A stretch of 37,350 bases of DNA. Origin: Hyphococcus sp. (GTDB lineage: Bacteria; Pseudomonadota; Alphaproteobacteria; Caulobacterales; Parvularculaceae). The position numbers and the translations under genes were made by a program. The notes beneath the pieces are model-generated. The model was given only the letters and a program-made list of their open reading frames with translations. It had not been told where the DNA came from and made no database searches. Each line of letters starts with the position of its first letter. The stretch's first letter is position 1. Shown one piece after another: positions 15,932-23,428 of this stretch. The stretch spans positions 1-37,350 of the forward strand of contig JAJFFZ010000198.1 of NCBI GenBank assembly GCA_021776395.1, in the 5' to 3' direction.

Positions 15932-16480
15932 TTAGGGACGCCGGATCGGATCCGCGCCGTCCCAGTCTTGCGACTGAGCGCGGATACCGGAGAACAAACC
16001 TTCCACATCATCGCTTAACTCAATAATTTCGATCATCCCGCGCAATGGCGCCATGGTGTCGATATAGGCGAACCGTTTACCACCTACCGGCACAACCTCT
16101 CCATAGAAGGCGACTTTGTGACCATTGGCTTTGTGTCGCGCGACATCGGCATCAAAATTTTCTGTCGATACCGCCCAGTGGTGAAAGCAACCCATGCGGT
16201 CCGTTTTGACGCAATCTGCATATACGGACGGAACGTCATTATGCTGAAAGATTAACTCAAAGCACATGGACCCGGAATAAGCCAGCGCGATAGACAGATC
16301 GATATCTGTGGGGTCGTCATAATATTTCATATTCTCCGCCGGAAAGTGCTCCATGATCATCCACGGGCCAACATTGAGATTTTTGACCCATTCCATTGCA
16401 GCCGCTTCCAGATCGTCAACGACATAGGCGACCTGCATGATCGCCCCCAACGGTTGACCGAATTTACACATGCGCGTCAT
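15932..16480 (-). CDS. VOC-family (glyoxalase-fold) protein
   Basis: The frame is open far upstream, but the ATG at 16480 follows AAGGAGG closely and removes 72 unlikely residues that overlap the neighbouring SDR gene. The resulting 182 residues contain a vicinal-oxygen-chelate fold with plausible metal ligands Gln16 (IMQVAYVV), Glu75 (FELIFQ), His100/His101 (FHHWAV) and Glu151 (MIEIIEL), the typical Q/H-E-H-E pattern. VOC proteins act as epimerases, dioxygenases or isomerases. It follows the SDR gene by 28 bases in the same operon. An isomerase role on a ring intermediate would fit the context; extradiol cleavage is less likely because the protein is a single short module. Confidence 0.75.
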   Translation of the reverse strand: MTRMCKFGQPLGAIMQVAYVVDDLEAAAMEWVKNLNVGPWMIMEHFPAENMKYYDDPTDIDLSIALAYSGSMCFELIFQHNDVPSVYADCVKTDRMGCFHHWAVSTENFDADVARHKANGHKVAFYGEVVPVGGKRFAYIDTMAPLRGMIEIIELSDDVEGLFSGIRAQSQDWDGADPIRRP

Positions 16481-16508
16481 GGCGCCTCCTTTTCTATATG
16501 CCGAAACG

Positions 16509-17306
16509 TCAATTCGTAAGCTGCATGCCGCCATCGACAACCATTTGCTCGCCGGTGATATGCCGCGCTTCATCGCTGGCGAGAAACAACGCAGCGTTGG
16601 CGATATCAAGTGTCTGGCCAAACTCACCCATGGGTATGCGTGATAAAAAGTCAGCGCGCACCGCCTCTTCCGGGGCGCCCGCGGCGGTTGCAACATCGCG
16701 GATTAAACCGTCATGCATCGGCGTTGTGATCTGTCCTGGGTGAATGGTGTTGCAGCGAATTTTATGACCGTTCTGTGCGCAATGCAGGGCGATTGATTTT
16801 GACAATTGCAGCACTGCGGCCTTGCTGGCGCCATAGGCGGTGATGAAAGGCGTCGGCGCTAGCGCGGCGATCGAGGAGAGATTGATGATCGATCCGCCGC
16901 CAGTTTCCGCCATGACCGGGATCGCTGCGCGGCAGCCCAGAAACACGCCTTCCGCATTGACCCGAAAAATTCGCCGCCAGTCATAAAGTGTGGTGTCTTC
17001 AGGCGAATTGCCTTTCGCCAAATCGCCAAGTCCGGCATTGTTGACGAGCACATCAAGCCCGTCGAACTTCGCGCGCATCTCGTTCATTAGCTTTGGCCAT
17101 GAAGCTTCGTCGCCGACATCCTGTTTCATAAAATCGGCGCCCAGGCCTTTGGCCGCATCTAGGCCTGCGCTTTCGTCAATATCAGTGAGCAAAACCGATG
17201 CGCCTTCTTCGAGAAATCGCTCGACAATAGCGTAGCCGATGCCTTTGGCACCGCCGGTGACAAGAGTGCGTTTACCGTGTAGCCGTCCAGAAGCAATCGC
17301 CGCCAT
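16509..17306 (-). CDS. Short-chain dehydrogenase/reductase (SDR)
   Basis: A 265-residue classical SDR with TGGAKGIG (17-24), NNAG (89-92), Ser144/Ser145 and YGASK (158-162). Asp42 and Asp44 after the second strand point to NAD(H). It is clearly different from the SDR at 11705, so the pathway has two alcohol/ketone steps. The gene follows the SGNH hydrolase by 57 bases and precedes the VOC gene by 28, suggesting one transcript. The segment RCNTIHPGQITTPM is the usual substrate-loop region. Substrate unknown. Confidence 0.88.
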   Translation of the reverse strand: MAAIASGRLHGKRTLVTGGAKGIGYAIVERFLEEGASVLLTDIDESAGLDAAKGLGADFMKQDVGDEASWPKLMNEMRAKFDGLDVLVNNAGLGDLAKGNSPEDTTLYDWRRIFRVNAEGVFLGCRAAIPVMAETGGGSIINLSSIAALAPTPFITAYGASKAAVLQLSKSIALHCAQNGHKIRCNTIHPGQITTPMHDGLIRDVATAAGAPEEAVRADFLSRIPMGEFGQTLDIANAALFLASDEARHITGEQMVVDGGMQLTN

Positions 17307-17363
17307 TTTATTTCCCTAGTAGAGCGTCAAGAAAAACATTCTCAGTCTGAAATCGGCCGCAGT

Positions 17364-18134
17364 CTACGGCCCATTCGTCACGCTTTCCACGACCTCGTTC
17401 AAGTCACGCATCAGCACAGGTTTTATCTTATCCGTCCAGCGCGCGTATCCGGTCTCATTTAAATGCAACCCATCAAAGATAAATACGTCATCCTTCAACG
17501 CGCCGCTATCATCAAGAATTGTATCTGATATGTCGATGAAATTAACGCCTTCATCCGTGTCTGAATATGCTGAAATAAGAGCGTTGGCGTCGCGCATGCC
17601 GGGCCAGCTTTTCCAGCGCAGTTTCGACGGCTTTATAGATACGTAGTAAATTGGCGTATCTGGCAGCTTGGCGCGCATGACGGATACGAACTCTTTAAAG
17701 TCTTTATAAACATCATTAGCGCTGCTTGGCTCGAAACCGGCAAAATTATTGTCGCCCGCGTAGAGAACAATCGCGGCAGGTTGGTATGGAAAAATGATGC
17801 GATCAGCGTAATACGTCACATGTGATAGATTGGAGCCGCCAAATCCACGATTCAAAACCGGCAGCGGCGCCATATCTTCTGCTAAAGAGCTCCAAAAACG
17901 AAAACTCGAGCTACCAACAAACAGAACTTGTCCTAACGCAGGCGGATATTCCGCATCTTGGGTTTCAAATTTAACAATCTCAGATTCCCAAAACTCTGGC
18001 TTCGGTTGGTTTTTTACAAAATAGTATCCGAAACTGACGCCGCCCGCGACGACAAGAACAATCAGCGCTGCAATGGCGAGTCCCGTTTTTTGCAACCATC
18101 CCAACCCGCCAAGAAACGAAAATATCTTTGTCAT
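17364..18134 (-). CDS. Membrane-anchored SGNH/GDSL-type hydrolase
   Basis: The 256-residue protein begins with one membrane segment (about 18-40) and then a periplasmic SGNH domain. Block I is VGSSSFRFW with the nucleophile at Ser76 (GSS in place of GDS), block II is RGFGGSN, block III is YAGDNN (about 125-130) and block V is DGLHLN with the Asp-His pair. Members remove acyl or ester groups from lipids, glycans or small molecules. Location between the TonB receptor and the SDR suggests it hydrolyses an imported ester in the periplasm before further degradation. It lacks a cleavable signal, so it probably stays tethered to the inner membrane. Confidence 0.8.
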   Translation of the reverse strand: MTKIFSFLGGLGWLQKTGLAIAALIVLVVAGGVSFGYYFVKNQPKPEFWESEIVKFETQDAEYPPALGQVLFVGSSSFRFWSSLAEDMAPLPVLNRGFGGSNLSHVTYYADRIIFPYQPAAIVLYAGDNNFAGFEPSSANDVYKDFKEFVSVMRAKLPDTPIYYVSIKPSKLRWKSWPGMRDANALISAYSDTDEGVNFIDISDTILDDSGALKDDVFIFDGLHLNETGYARWTDKIKPVLMRDLNEVVESVTNGP

Positions 18135-18287
18135 TCCGAATTATCCAATAAAAGAACAGCGTTACATGGCGAGAAATTGCATTGCATTGGCGTTTTGGGA
18201 TAGTAACATTATATACTGTCGCCGTTAAAACGATCGCCCCCGCCACGCACCGCAAACGGCCGTGACGGGAAGGCGCGATTTCTTAAC

Positions 18288-20717
18288 TTAAAACGTTTTC
18301 TTGACGCTAGCCCCCCATTCGCGCGGCCGGCTGAAGAACCCTTCCTCAGTGCCAAAACTCGTGAGCGCCGACAGGCCACTCTCGACAAAACGTTCGTCGG
18401 TGATGTTGGTCATAAAGACGGCTAGTTCCCAGCCATTGTCCGGGTCTTCAAAAGCGATGCGTGCATTAACGATGGAATGAGCGCGTTGTTTGATTGCTTG
18501 TGAATTTTGAACATTCGGGAAATTTTCGCTGCGATAGGTCCAATCACCCCGGATACTCAGATTTCCGTAATCTTGCACCGGCACGGTGTATTGGGCGCTA
18601 AGGCTGCCGGTCAGCTCCGGCGCTTTGGGTAAAGCGGCGCTAAGGCCCGGAATGCCGGCGCCGGCAATGGCGGAGGCTTCCAACCTGGTATATTCGAGGT
18701 CGATATATCCAAGACTGCCGCTAATATTGAGCCCTTCGATGGGGTGGGCTTCAATTTCGGCTTCCACGCCCCAGGCTTGCGCATCGCCGCCGTTGATGAC
18801 GATAAGCGCCAAAGCGCCAAACGCATCGGTCGCCACGCTGGTCAGCTGCAAATCTTTATAATCATAATAGAATACAGCTCCATTGAGGCGCAGCCGGTGA
18901 TCCCACCAATCGGACTTTAGACCGCCTTCTACAGAGAAAATGAACTCTGGGTCATAAGAGCCTATCGAACCATCGTTTATCGGCCGTCCGTTAAACCCGC
19001 CGGACTTAAAGCCGCGCGACGCTTTTGCATAGACCAACATATCGTCTGTCAGCTGATAATCAGCAGTGCCTTCATATGTCACCGCCGTCCAATCATCGTT
19101 GACGGTTTCCATAAAGACAATCGGCGCTAGACTAGCTACCTTGAAATGGTTCGAAAAATAATCTTTCTTCTCGTATGTCAGACGCGCGCCACCGGTGAGA
19201 CTCAGTTTATCGGTGACATCGAATGTGCCTTGGGTGAAGGCGGCATAAGACGTGATGTCAATTTCATTGAAAACATCAAAATCAAGATCTAGGGCGACAT
19301 TGATCGGATTGCCTGGCCCGCCTGGCGCCGTCGGCATCGCCAGGGGTGATCCGTCAATAGGTCCGGGCAGGGCTTCAAACGCTCCGAACAGGCCGGATGT
19401 TAACACCACATCATTGTCATCGCGGCCAAATTCGTTGAAATAAAAGCCGCCGACGACCCAATTCAGGCGATCATCGAAACTGGCGCCGATGATCTGGATT
19501 TCCTGGCTGATTTGATTTTGGTCCTGGGCCTGGTTTGTTTCGACGATCGGCAGAGGGGAGCCGTCGCCGTCACGGCCGAACAAAGCTTCCATTTCGCGGT
19601 ACGCGGTGATGGATTTAACCGTCACCGGCCCCGCATCCCATTCAGCGGTCAGATTAACGCCCCAGGCCGTCAAATTACTGTTGTTGGGACCGGTGCCGAA
19701 GCTAACATCGGGATCGCCAGAAATGTAGCGTCCGTCAAAGGGTGTGCCGGCGGGGCCGCCGATCAAAGCGTTCCAAAGGGCAATGGGCGCACCGCCCAGA
19801 GGGTCAGCATTGAGCAGCACCGTTGGCACCGATTGCTCACGCACCCGGCTGTAATCGCCAATCAGATCGAAAGTGATGTCCTCGTCCGGTACATAACGCA
19901 ACGCTATGCGTCCCGCGGCTTCGTTTTCATTGCCTGTTTTGTCGATCAATTCGCCTGTGGTGAAATCGAGCCGCCGGCCATTACCGTCACGATTCTTGGA
20001 TGAGAACGATACTTTGGCGAATAATTTGTCCTCGACAACAGGGAATTCAAATGAGCCTCGGCCATCGATACGATTAAATTTTCCAGTAATTAATTCGGCA
20101 TAGCCACCCGTTTCGCCGGTTGGTTTGGAGGAAATGATATTGACCGCACCGCCGATCGTGTTCTTCCCGAACAGCGTGCCCTGCGGCCCGCGCAAAATTT
20201 CCACCCGTTCGAGATCAAGCAGGTCCATCACCCCGCCGAGGGTTCGGGGGTGATAAACACCGTCAATATAAATTCCTACACCCGGGTCGGTGGTGAACAA
20301 AAAGTCTGTCTGACCGATACCGCGAATGTAAATTTGGGCGTTCGTGCCGCCGCCGCTGCCGCCAGCGGCTGCCGCCATGTTGACGTTGGGCGCAAACGAC
20401 CCAACTTCCATCAAATTGGTAAGGCCCCGCTCAAGTAGCGACTCGCCAGTGAATGCTGTGATCGCAATTGGCACCGTTTGCAGATTCTCTTCGCGCTTTC
20501 GCGCCGTCACGGTGATCGTGTCAACGGCCGCACTTCTAGAGCCTTGGCTCGTTGTTTCAGCGCCGGCGCCAGCTTCCTGCGCCCCGCTTTGCGATGCGGT
20601 GAGGCTTAATATGGCGGCCAACGCTGCCATGGTCGCCAGATGAACACCCTTTGCATTAATTCCCCAGCTTTGACGATGCGCCAATTCACTAGCCGCCCCA
20701 CGTCCAAATTCACTCAT
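18288..20717 (-). CDS. TonB-dependent outer membrane receptor
   Basis: The Met at 20717 has GGGAG seven bases upstream and gives 809 residues; the longer frame to 20819 lacks such a site. Residues about 1-46 form an extended signal peptide (MAALAAILSLTASQSGAQ). Then comes the plug with DTITVTARKREENLQTVPIA and the typical RGPQGTLFGKNTIGGAVN, and a long beta-barrel ending in VKKTF, whose last aromatic residue is the outer-membrane insertion signal. It imports a substrate across the outer membrane using TonB. It is the type common in sphingomonad catabolic clusters rather than a siderophore receptor with an STN domain. Copy 3 of the shared palindrome begins 94 bases before its start. Confidence 0.92.
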   Translation of the reverse strand: MSEFGRGAASELAHRQSWGINAKGVHLATMAALAAILSLTASQSGAQEAGAGAETTSQGSRSAAVDTITVTARKREENLQTVPIAITAFTGESLLERGLTNLMEVGSFAPNVNMAAAAGGSGGGTNAQIYIRGIGQTDFLFTTDPGVGIYIDGVYHPRTLGGVMDLLDLERVEILRGPQGTLFGKNTIGGAVNIISSKPTGETGGYAELITGKFNRIDGRGSFEFPVVEDKLFAKVSFSSKNRDGNGRRLDFTTGELIDKTGNENEAAGRIALRYVPDEDITFDLIGDYSRVREQSVPTVLLNADPLGGAPIALWNALIGGPAGTPFDGRYISGDPDVSFGTGPNNSNLTAWGVNLTAEWDAGPVTVKSITAYREMEALFGRDGDGSPLPIVETNQAQDQNQISQEIQIIGASFDDRLNWVVGGFYFNEFGRDDNDVVLTSGLFGAFEALPGPIDGSPLAMPTAPGGPGNPINVALDLDFDVFNEIDITSYAAFTQGTFDVTDKLSLTGGARLTYEKKDYFSNHFKVASLAPIVFMETVNDDWTAVTYEGTADYQLTDDMLVYAKASRGFKSGGFNGRPINDGSIGSYDPEFIFSVEGGLKSDWWDHRLRLNGAVFYYDYKDLQLTSVATDAFGALALIVINGGDAQAWGVEAEIEAHPIEGLNISGSLGYIDLEYTRLEASAIAGAGIPGLSAALPKAPELTGSLSAQYTVPVQDYGNLSIRGDWTYRSENFPNVQNSQAIKQRAHSIVNARIAFEDPDNGWELAVFMTNITDERFVESGLSALTSFGTEEGFFSRPREWGASVKKTF

Positions 20718-20796
20718 GACGCACTCCCTGTTTGCGTTTTGCTTTTTGATCCCCATGGTCAAAGCCACACGCCATTTGGCCAAAATGCCGCAGGCG

Positions 20797-20811
20797 CCGC
20801 TATAGCGGAAA
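20797..20811 (-). promoter_or_regulatory. Shared palindromic element, copy 3 (TonB receptor promoter region)
   Basis: On the minus strand this reads TTTCCGCTATAGCGG, containing the perfect 12-bp palindrome CCGCTATAGCGG (20797-20808). The word TTTCCGCTAT is identical to copies 1 and 2 and points the same way relative to the gene, 94 bases before the receptor start. The right-hand arm differs from the other copies. Confidence 0.6.
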
Positions 20812-21001
20812 CCACTCAAATTCCAATGGTGCGGGCTTTCCTCAGCGTGGAGGAGTAGGTATTACATCGCTCGCTTGCCGTGAGGTATCGTGTTTTTCTT
20901 CCAACATCAGCCTTAAACGCGCGACGGGCAAGTCAACTGGCGGCGTCACCAAAGATAAACGCTTGTAATTTCGCATTCGGCCTCGGAAACCTTCGCGCTC
21001 G

Positions 21002-21241
21002 TCACTTCATCAAAATGCGAAAGCCTCGTTTGCAAGTCCAATTGGCGCCAGTGATGTCGAGGGCTGCGTTTTCTGGAATGACGACTTTCAGGCATGCATT
21101 GGCGGCGAGGCCCTTTTTGTAGCCGCGACTGCATTGCCAGCCATCGCTAAAGCACAACGCCGTCGCATTGGCGGGAACGCTCTGCGCCGTGGTAGGTGTC
21201 AGGGCGGCAATCACCAGCCCCGCTGCTATTAGAATGATCAA
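21002..21241 (-). CDS. Small secreted cysteine-containing protein, start disturbed
   Basis: The 79 residues from a TTG at 21241 have a hydrophobic N-terminal segment (IILIAAGLVIAALTPTTAQS) fitting a signal peptide, then a compact domain with CSRGYKKGLAANAC and VPENAALDI-type sequence (VIPENAALDITGANWTC). I recall similar CxxGY...C...PENA...WxC repeats in small alphaproteobacterial exported proteins of unknown function. The likely original start is the ATG at 21253, in the same frame, but codon 4 there is TGA, directly before the TTG. Expression would therefore need restart at TTG. It may be a recently damaged or poorly expressed gene. It stands between the TonB receptor and the conjugative region. 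Confidence 0.55.
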   Translation of the reverse strand: MIILIAAGLVIAALTPTTAQSVPANATALCFSDGWQCSRGYKKGLAANACLKVVIPENAALDITGANWTCKRGFRILMK

Positions 21242-21253
21242 TCATCGGGCCAT

Positions 21254-21831
21254 GATCCCCCGCTTTATTCGTGACCTTTCATTGGCGCTGTCACCCTGGA
21301 AAAGCGTAAACATCGCCAATTCGGCTGATCGTTCTTCAGCGCCGCGCTATTAGAGCGGCGTTCAGTTTCTCGAATCAACGACCGCGTGCGAACGCTTATC
21401 AGGCGTGCGAATAAGCGGCGCGATAACTGCTTTGGTCCGTCGATAGGTTCTCTCTTTTACGCCTCAGGGATTCATTTGATTGTCTTCACTGGCAAATGCA
21501 AAACGCCTTCTCCGCCAGCCACTGTGTCATCGTTTTAGCGCGAATTGCGCCACCCGTCTCCGCATCATTGCTTGCCGCAAGACAACCAACCCCGGCCTTT
21601 TTATGCGCGAAACTGAACGCCGGCCGCGCCGCCTGAAACCAGCGTTGACAGATTTTTTCCTCTGGCCGGACAAGTGTCCGACGCATTCATCGCCAAGCAA
21701 AAAATCCGCCCCCGCCGGTCCTCCGCTTTGCTTCGGCCACAAATGGTTCAGGCGTCCCGGCGCGCCGTTCCGATAATTTCGCGTCAGGCCGTGGGTATGG
21801 TTCTCCGGCGGCAAAAAATGGAGACGATAAG
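21254..21831. other. Gene-free junction between catabolic cluster and conjugative module
   Basis: About 580 bases with only random short frames. It contains an imperfect GC-rich hairpin at 21340-21360 (CGCCGCGCT, loop ATT, AGAGCGGCG) and the paired repeats at 21384-21417. No integrase, tRNA gene or clear attachment site could be identified. Confidence 0.45.
21384..21417. repeat. Interleaved direct and inverted repeats
   Basis: GCGTGCGAA occurs at 21384-21392 and again at 21403-21411, 19 bases apart. Interleaved with this, CGCTTAT (21393-21399) and ATAAGCG (21411-21417) form a perfect inverted repeat. The compact arrangement in the junction between two gene blocks would suit a recombinase or regulator binding site, but no function is shown. 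Confidence 0.4.
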
Positions 21832-22161
21832 ATGGCTCAATCACTTGGAACCGTAACCAAACGCGAGACCGGCGGATTTGAAGGCACGCTCGCGATGATG
21901 ACCCTCACAACCCGGATCACCATCGTGCCGAATGATGCGAAAGAAAACGATCGCCAGCCCGATTTCCGCATCTACGCAGCGCGCGGCGGCGAAATCGGCG
22001 GCGGCTGGAACCGTGTCGGCAAGAATTCCGGCAAGGCATATGTCTCGCTCACTTTCGCTCATCCCGCATTCGGTCCAGCAAAGCTGTTCGCCAATTTGGC
22101 GAGGACCGCGGGCCAAGACAACGACAATGTTCTCGCGATCCTGTGGAACCCGCATAACTGA
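21832..22161 (+). CDS. DUF736 family protein
   Basis: A 109-residue protein of the DUF736 family, recognisable from GGFEGTLAMMTLT near the start, then RIYAARGGEIGGGWNRVGKNSG and YVSLTFAHPAFGPAKLFANL. The function is unknown, but DUF736 genes are a constant mark of alphaproteobacterial integrative elements and plasmids with this traF-relaxase-trb order. The ATG has GGAG eight bases upstream. A hairpin terminator stands shortly after the stop, so the gene is a single transcription unit. Confidence 0.85.
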   Translation: MAQSLGTVTKRETGGFEGTLAMMTLTTRITIVPNDAKENDRQPDFRIYAARGGEIGGGWNRVGKNSGKAYVSLTFAHPAFGPAKLFANLARTAGQDNDNVLAILWNPHN

Positions 22162-22182
22162 CCCGCGTTTCAATACCACGAT

Positions 22183-22213
22183 GCCCGCGCGAGATTTTTC
22201 TCGTGCGGGCTTT
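22183..22213 (+). terminator. Rho-independent terminator after the DUF736 gene
   Basis: GCCCGCGCGAG (22183-22193) pairs with CTCGTGCGGGC (22200-22210) with one G-T pair, a 6-base loop of ATTTTT, and TTT directly after. It lies 21 bases past the DUF736 stop. Confidence 0.7.
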
Positions 22214-22392
22214 CTTTGCGAGCGGGAATTCGCCGCGACGTTAACAGTAAAACTCGATCGCGGCAGAAGAGCGGCGTAAGTTTTCTGTAAGAAATCATCA
22301 GATGCAGCTGCAATTATTTGCCGAAGGTGAAACTGTTTTTGGTTAATGGCGCCAATAAGTTGGCGGGACTTGCTCTTTCTCACATCAAACTG

Positions 22393-22427
22393 TATAAAAA
22401 CTATGGTTTAGTTATAAAAAAACTATG
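22393..22427 (+). promoter_or_regulatory. Direct repeats TATAAAA(AA)ACTATG upstream of the HTH gene
   Basis: TATAAAAACTATG (22393-22405) and TATAAAAAAACTATG (22413-22427) are near-identical and start 20 bases apart, two turns of the helix. AACTA-N5-TAGTT at 22399-22413 adds an inverted repeat between them. This AT-rich site just before the HTH gene is a candidate autoregulatory operator. Confidence 0.5.
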
Positions 22428-22448
22428 ATATAATTATGTGCTGACCAT

Positions 22449-22751
22449 ATGGAGGGGTTTTCGGCGGCTGCAAGAAGGGCTGGTCGCCGCTCAACATGGG
22501 GGATTGAGGTGGGTGAGTGTCGCGTAACGACGCCCAAGATTGAAAGTCCGTATCTGACGGTTGCGGAAGCCGCAGCTTATTTGCGTATTTCGGTGCGAAC
22601 GCTTGAATCTTCCCGGCAACAGAAAATCGGGCCCGCCTATCACAAGCATGGGGGCCGTGTTGTTTACCTCAAAGAAGATCTCGACGTCTGGTCGCGGCTA
22701 GTGCGCTTCGATTACAGCGGCGCTAGCGTCGCTGAAGAGGCGCGGCCATGA
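22449..22751 (+). CDS. Helix-turn-helix DNA-binding protein (excisionase/AlpA-like)
   Basis: The 100-residue frame contains a MerR/excisionase-type HTH (YLTVAEAAAYLRISVRTLES, about residues 35-54) followed by a wing with GPAYHKHGGRVVYLKEDLDVW. Such proteins regulate or help excise mobile elements. The ATG at 22449 has no ribosome binding site, whereas the in-frame GTG at 22509 has GGGGGA just upstream and would give an 80-residue protein; the GTG may be the real start. The 3' end overlaps traF (ATGA), so both are translated together. In related elements repA, parA and DUF2840 genes usually stand between these two genes; here they do not. Confidence 0.75.
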   Translation: MEGFSAAARRAGRRSTWGIEVGECRVTTPKIESPYLTVAEAAAYLRISVRTLESSRQQKIGPAYHKHGGRVVYLKEDLDVWSRLVRFDYSGASVAEEARP

Positions 22752-23254
22752 AGTTAGAGGCCCGTCTTCCTCTTTTACTTGCCGCCGCAGCGATAGCGGC
22801 GCTTACTGTTGCCATTATTGTCGAATTTCCACCAAGAATTGTCTGGAATGGATCAAAAAGTGCGCCGCGCGGCGTCTATATCCTTCGCCAATTGCCGCTA
22901 GAACATGGGCGATTTGTCCTCGTAAATCCGCCGCCGGCGATGAAGAAATTCATCGAACGCCGGGGCTATCTGCCTCCGGATACGCCGCTGATCAAACGCG
23001 TGAGAGGTCTTCCCGGCGATGAGGTTTGTCGTGAGGGCGATAGGATTTTTATCAACAAAATCCATGTTGCAACGGCGTTAAAGGCCGACTCAATGGGGCG
23101 CGACATGCCTCACTGGTCTGGCTGTTTTACGCTTCAGGAAGACGAGATTTTTCTTCTCAATGAGCATGAAAAGTCCCTCGATGGACGATATTTCAGGACT
23201 GTGAAGCGCTGGCGCGTCATCGGGACCGCTTATCCCTTATGGACCAGGAAATGA
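22748..23254 (+). CDS. traF: Conjugation-type signal peptidase TraF (S26 family)
   Basis: This 168-residue protein has one N-terminal membrane segment (about 8-27), then the S26C/TraF pattern: NGSKSAPRGVY (34-44) with Ser38 as likely nucleophile, LIKRVRGLPGDEV (81-93) with Lys83 as general base, and the SLDGRYF box near the C-terminus. In RP4, TraF cleaves and cyclises the TrbC pilin. A TrbC gene is present in this module, so the same job is likely here, in the inner membrane facing the periplasm. It is coupled by ATGA to the HTH gene. Confidence 0.88.
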   Translation: MKLEARLPLLLAAAAIAALTVAIIVEFPPRIVWNGSKSAPRGVYILRQLPLEHGRFVLVNPPPAMKKFIERRGYLPPDTPLIKRVRGLPGDEVCREGDRIFINKIHVATALKADSMGRDMPHWSGCFTLQEDEIFLLNEHEKSLDGRYFRTVKRWRVIGTAYPLWTRK

Positions 23255-23339
23255 CCTTGGCGGGAGTGGCGCGCATCATGGTATTTGAGAAATCGACTGT
23301 ATACGGAGGAGAGAAGACAGCGAAGGCAAGATTAAAGCA

Positions 23340-23355
23340 GTGGTGCAAGCACCAC
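23340..23355. repeat. Perfect inverted repeat before the relaxase gene (oriT candidate)
   Basis: GTGGTGC-AA-GCACCAC is a perfect 7-bp inverted repeat in the 174-base gap between traF and the relaxase gene. Transfer origins of this type usually lie next to the relaxase gene and hold such a repeat beside the nick site. I could not identify a nick consensus with confidence, so oriT is only a proposal. Confidence 0.4.
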
Positions 23356-23428
23356 CTGCAAGCCTGTCTGCACATCTCGTTTTTATGCACCATAAGTGCT
23401 ATGTGTAGTGCAAAAAAGTGTAGGGCCA

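Noticed and set aside
21480-21776. 98-codon frame in the junction region
   Set aside because: Arginine- and proline-rich random-like sequence without a start signal.
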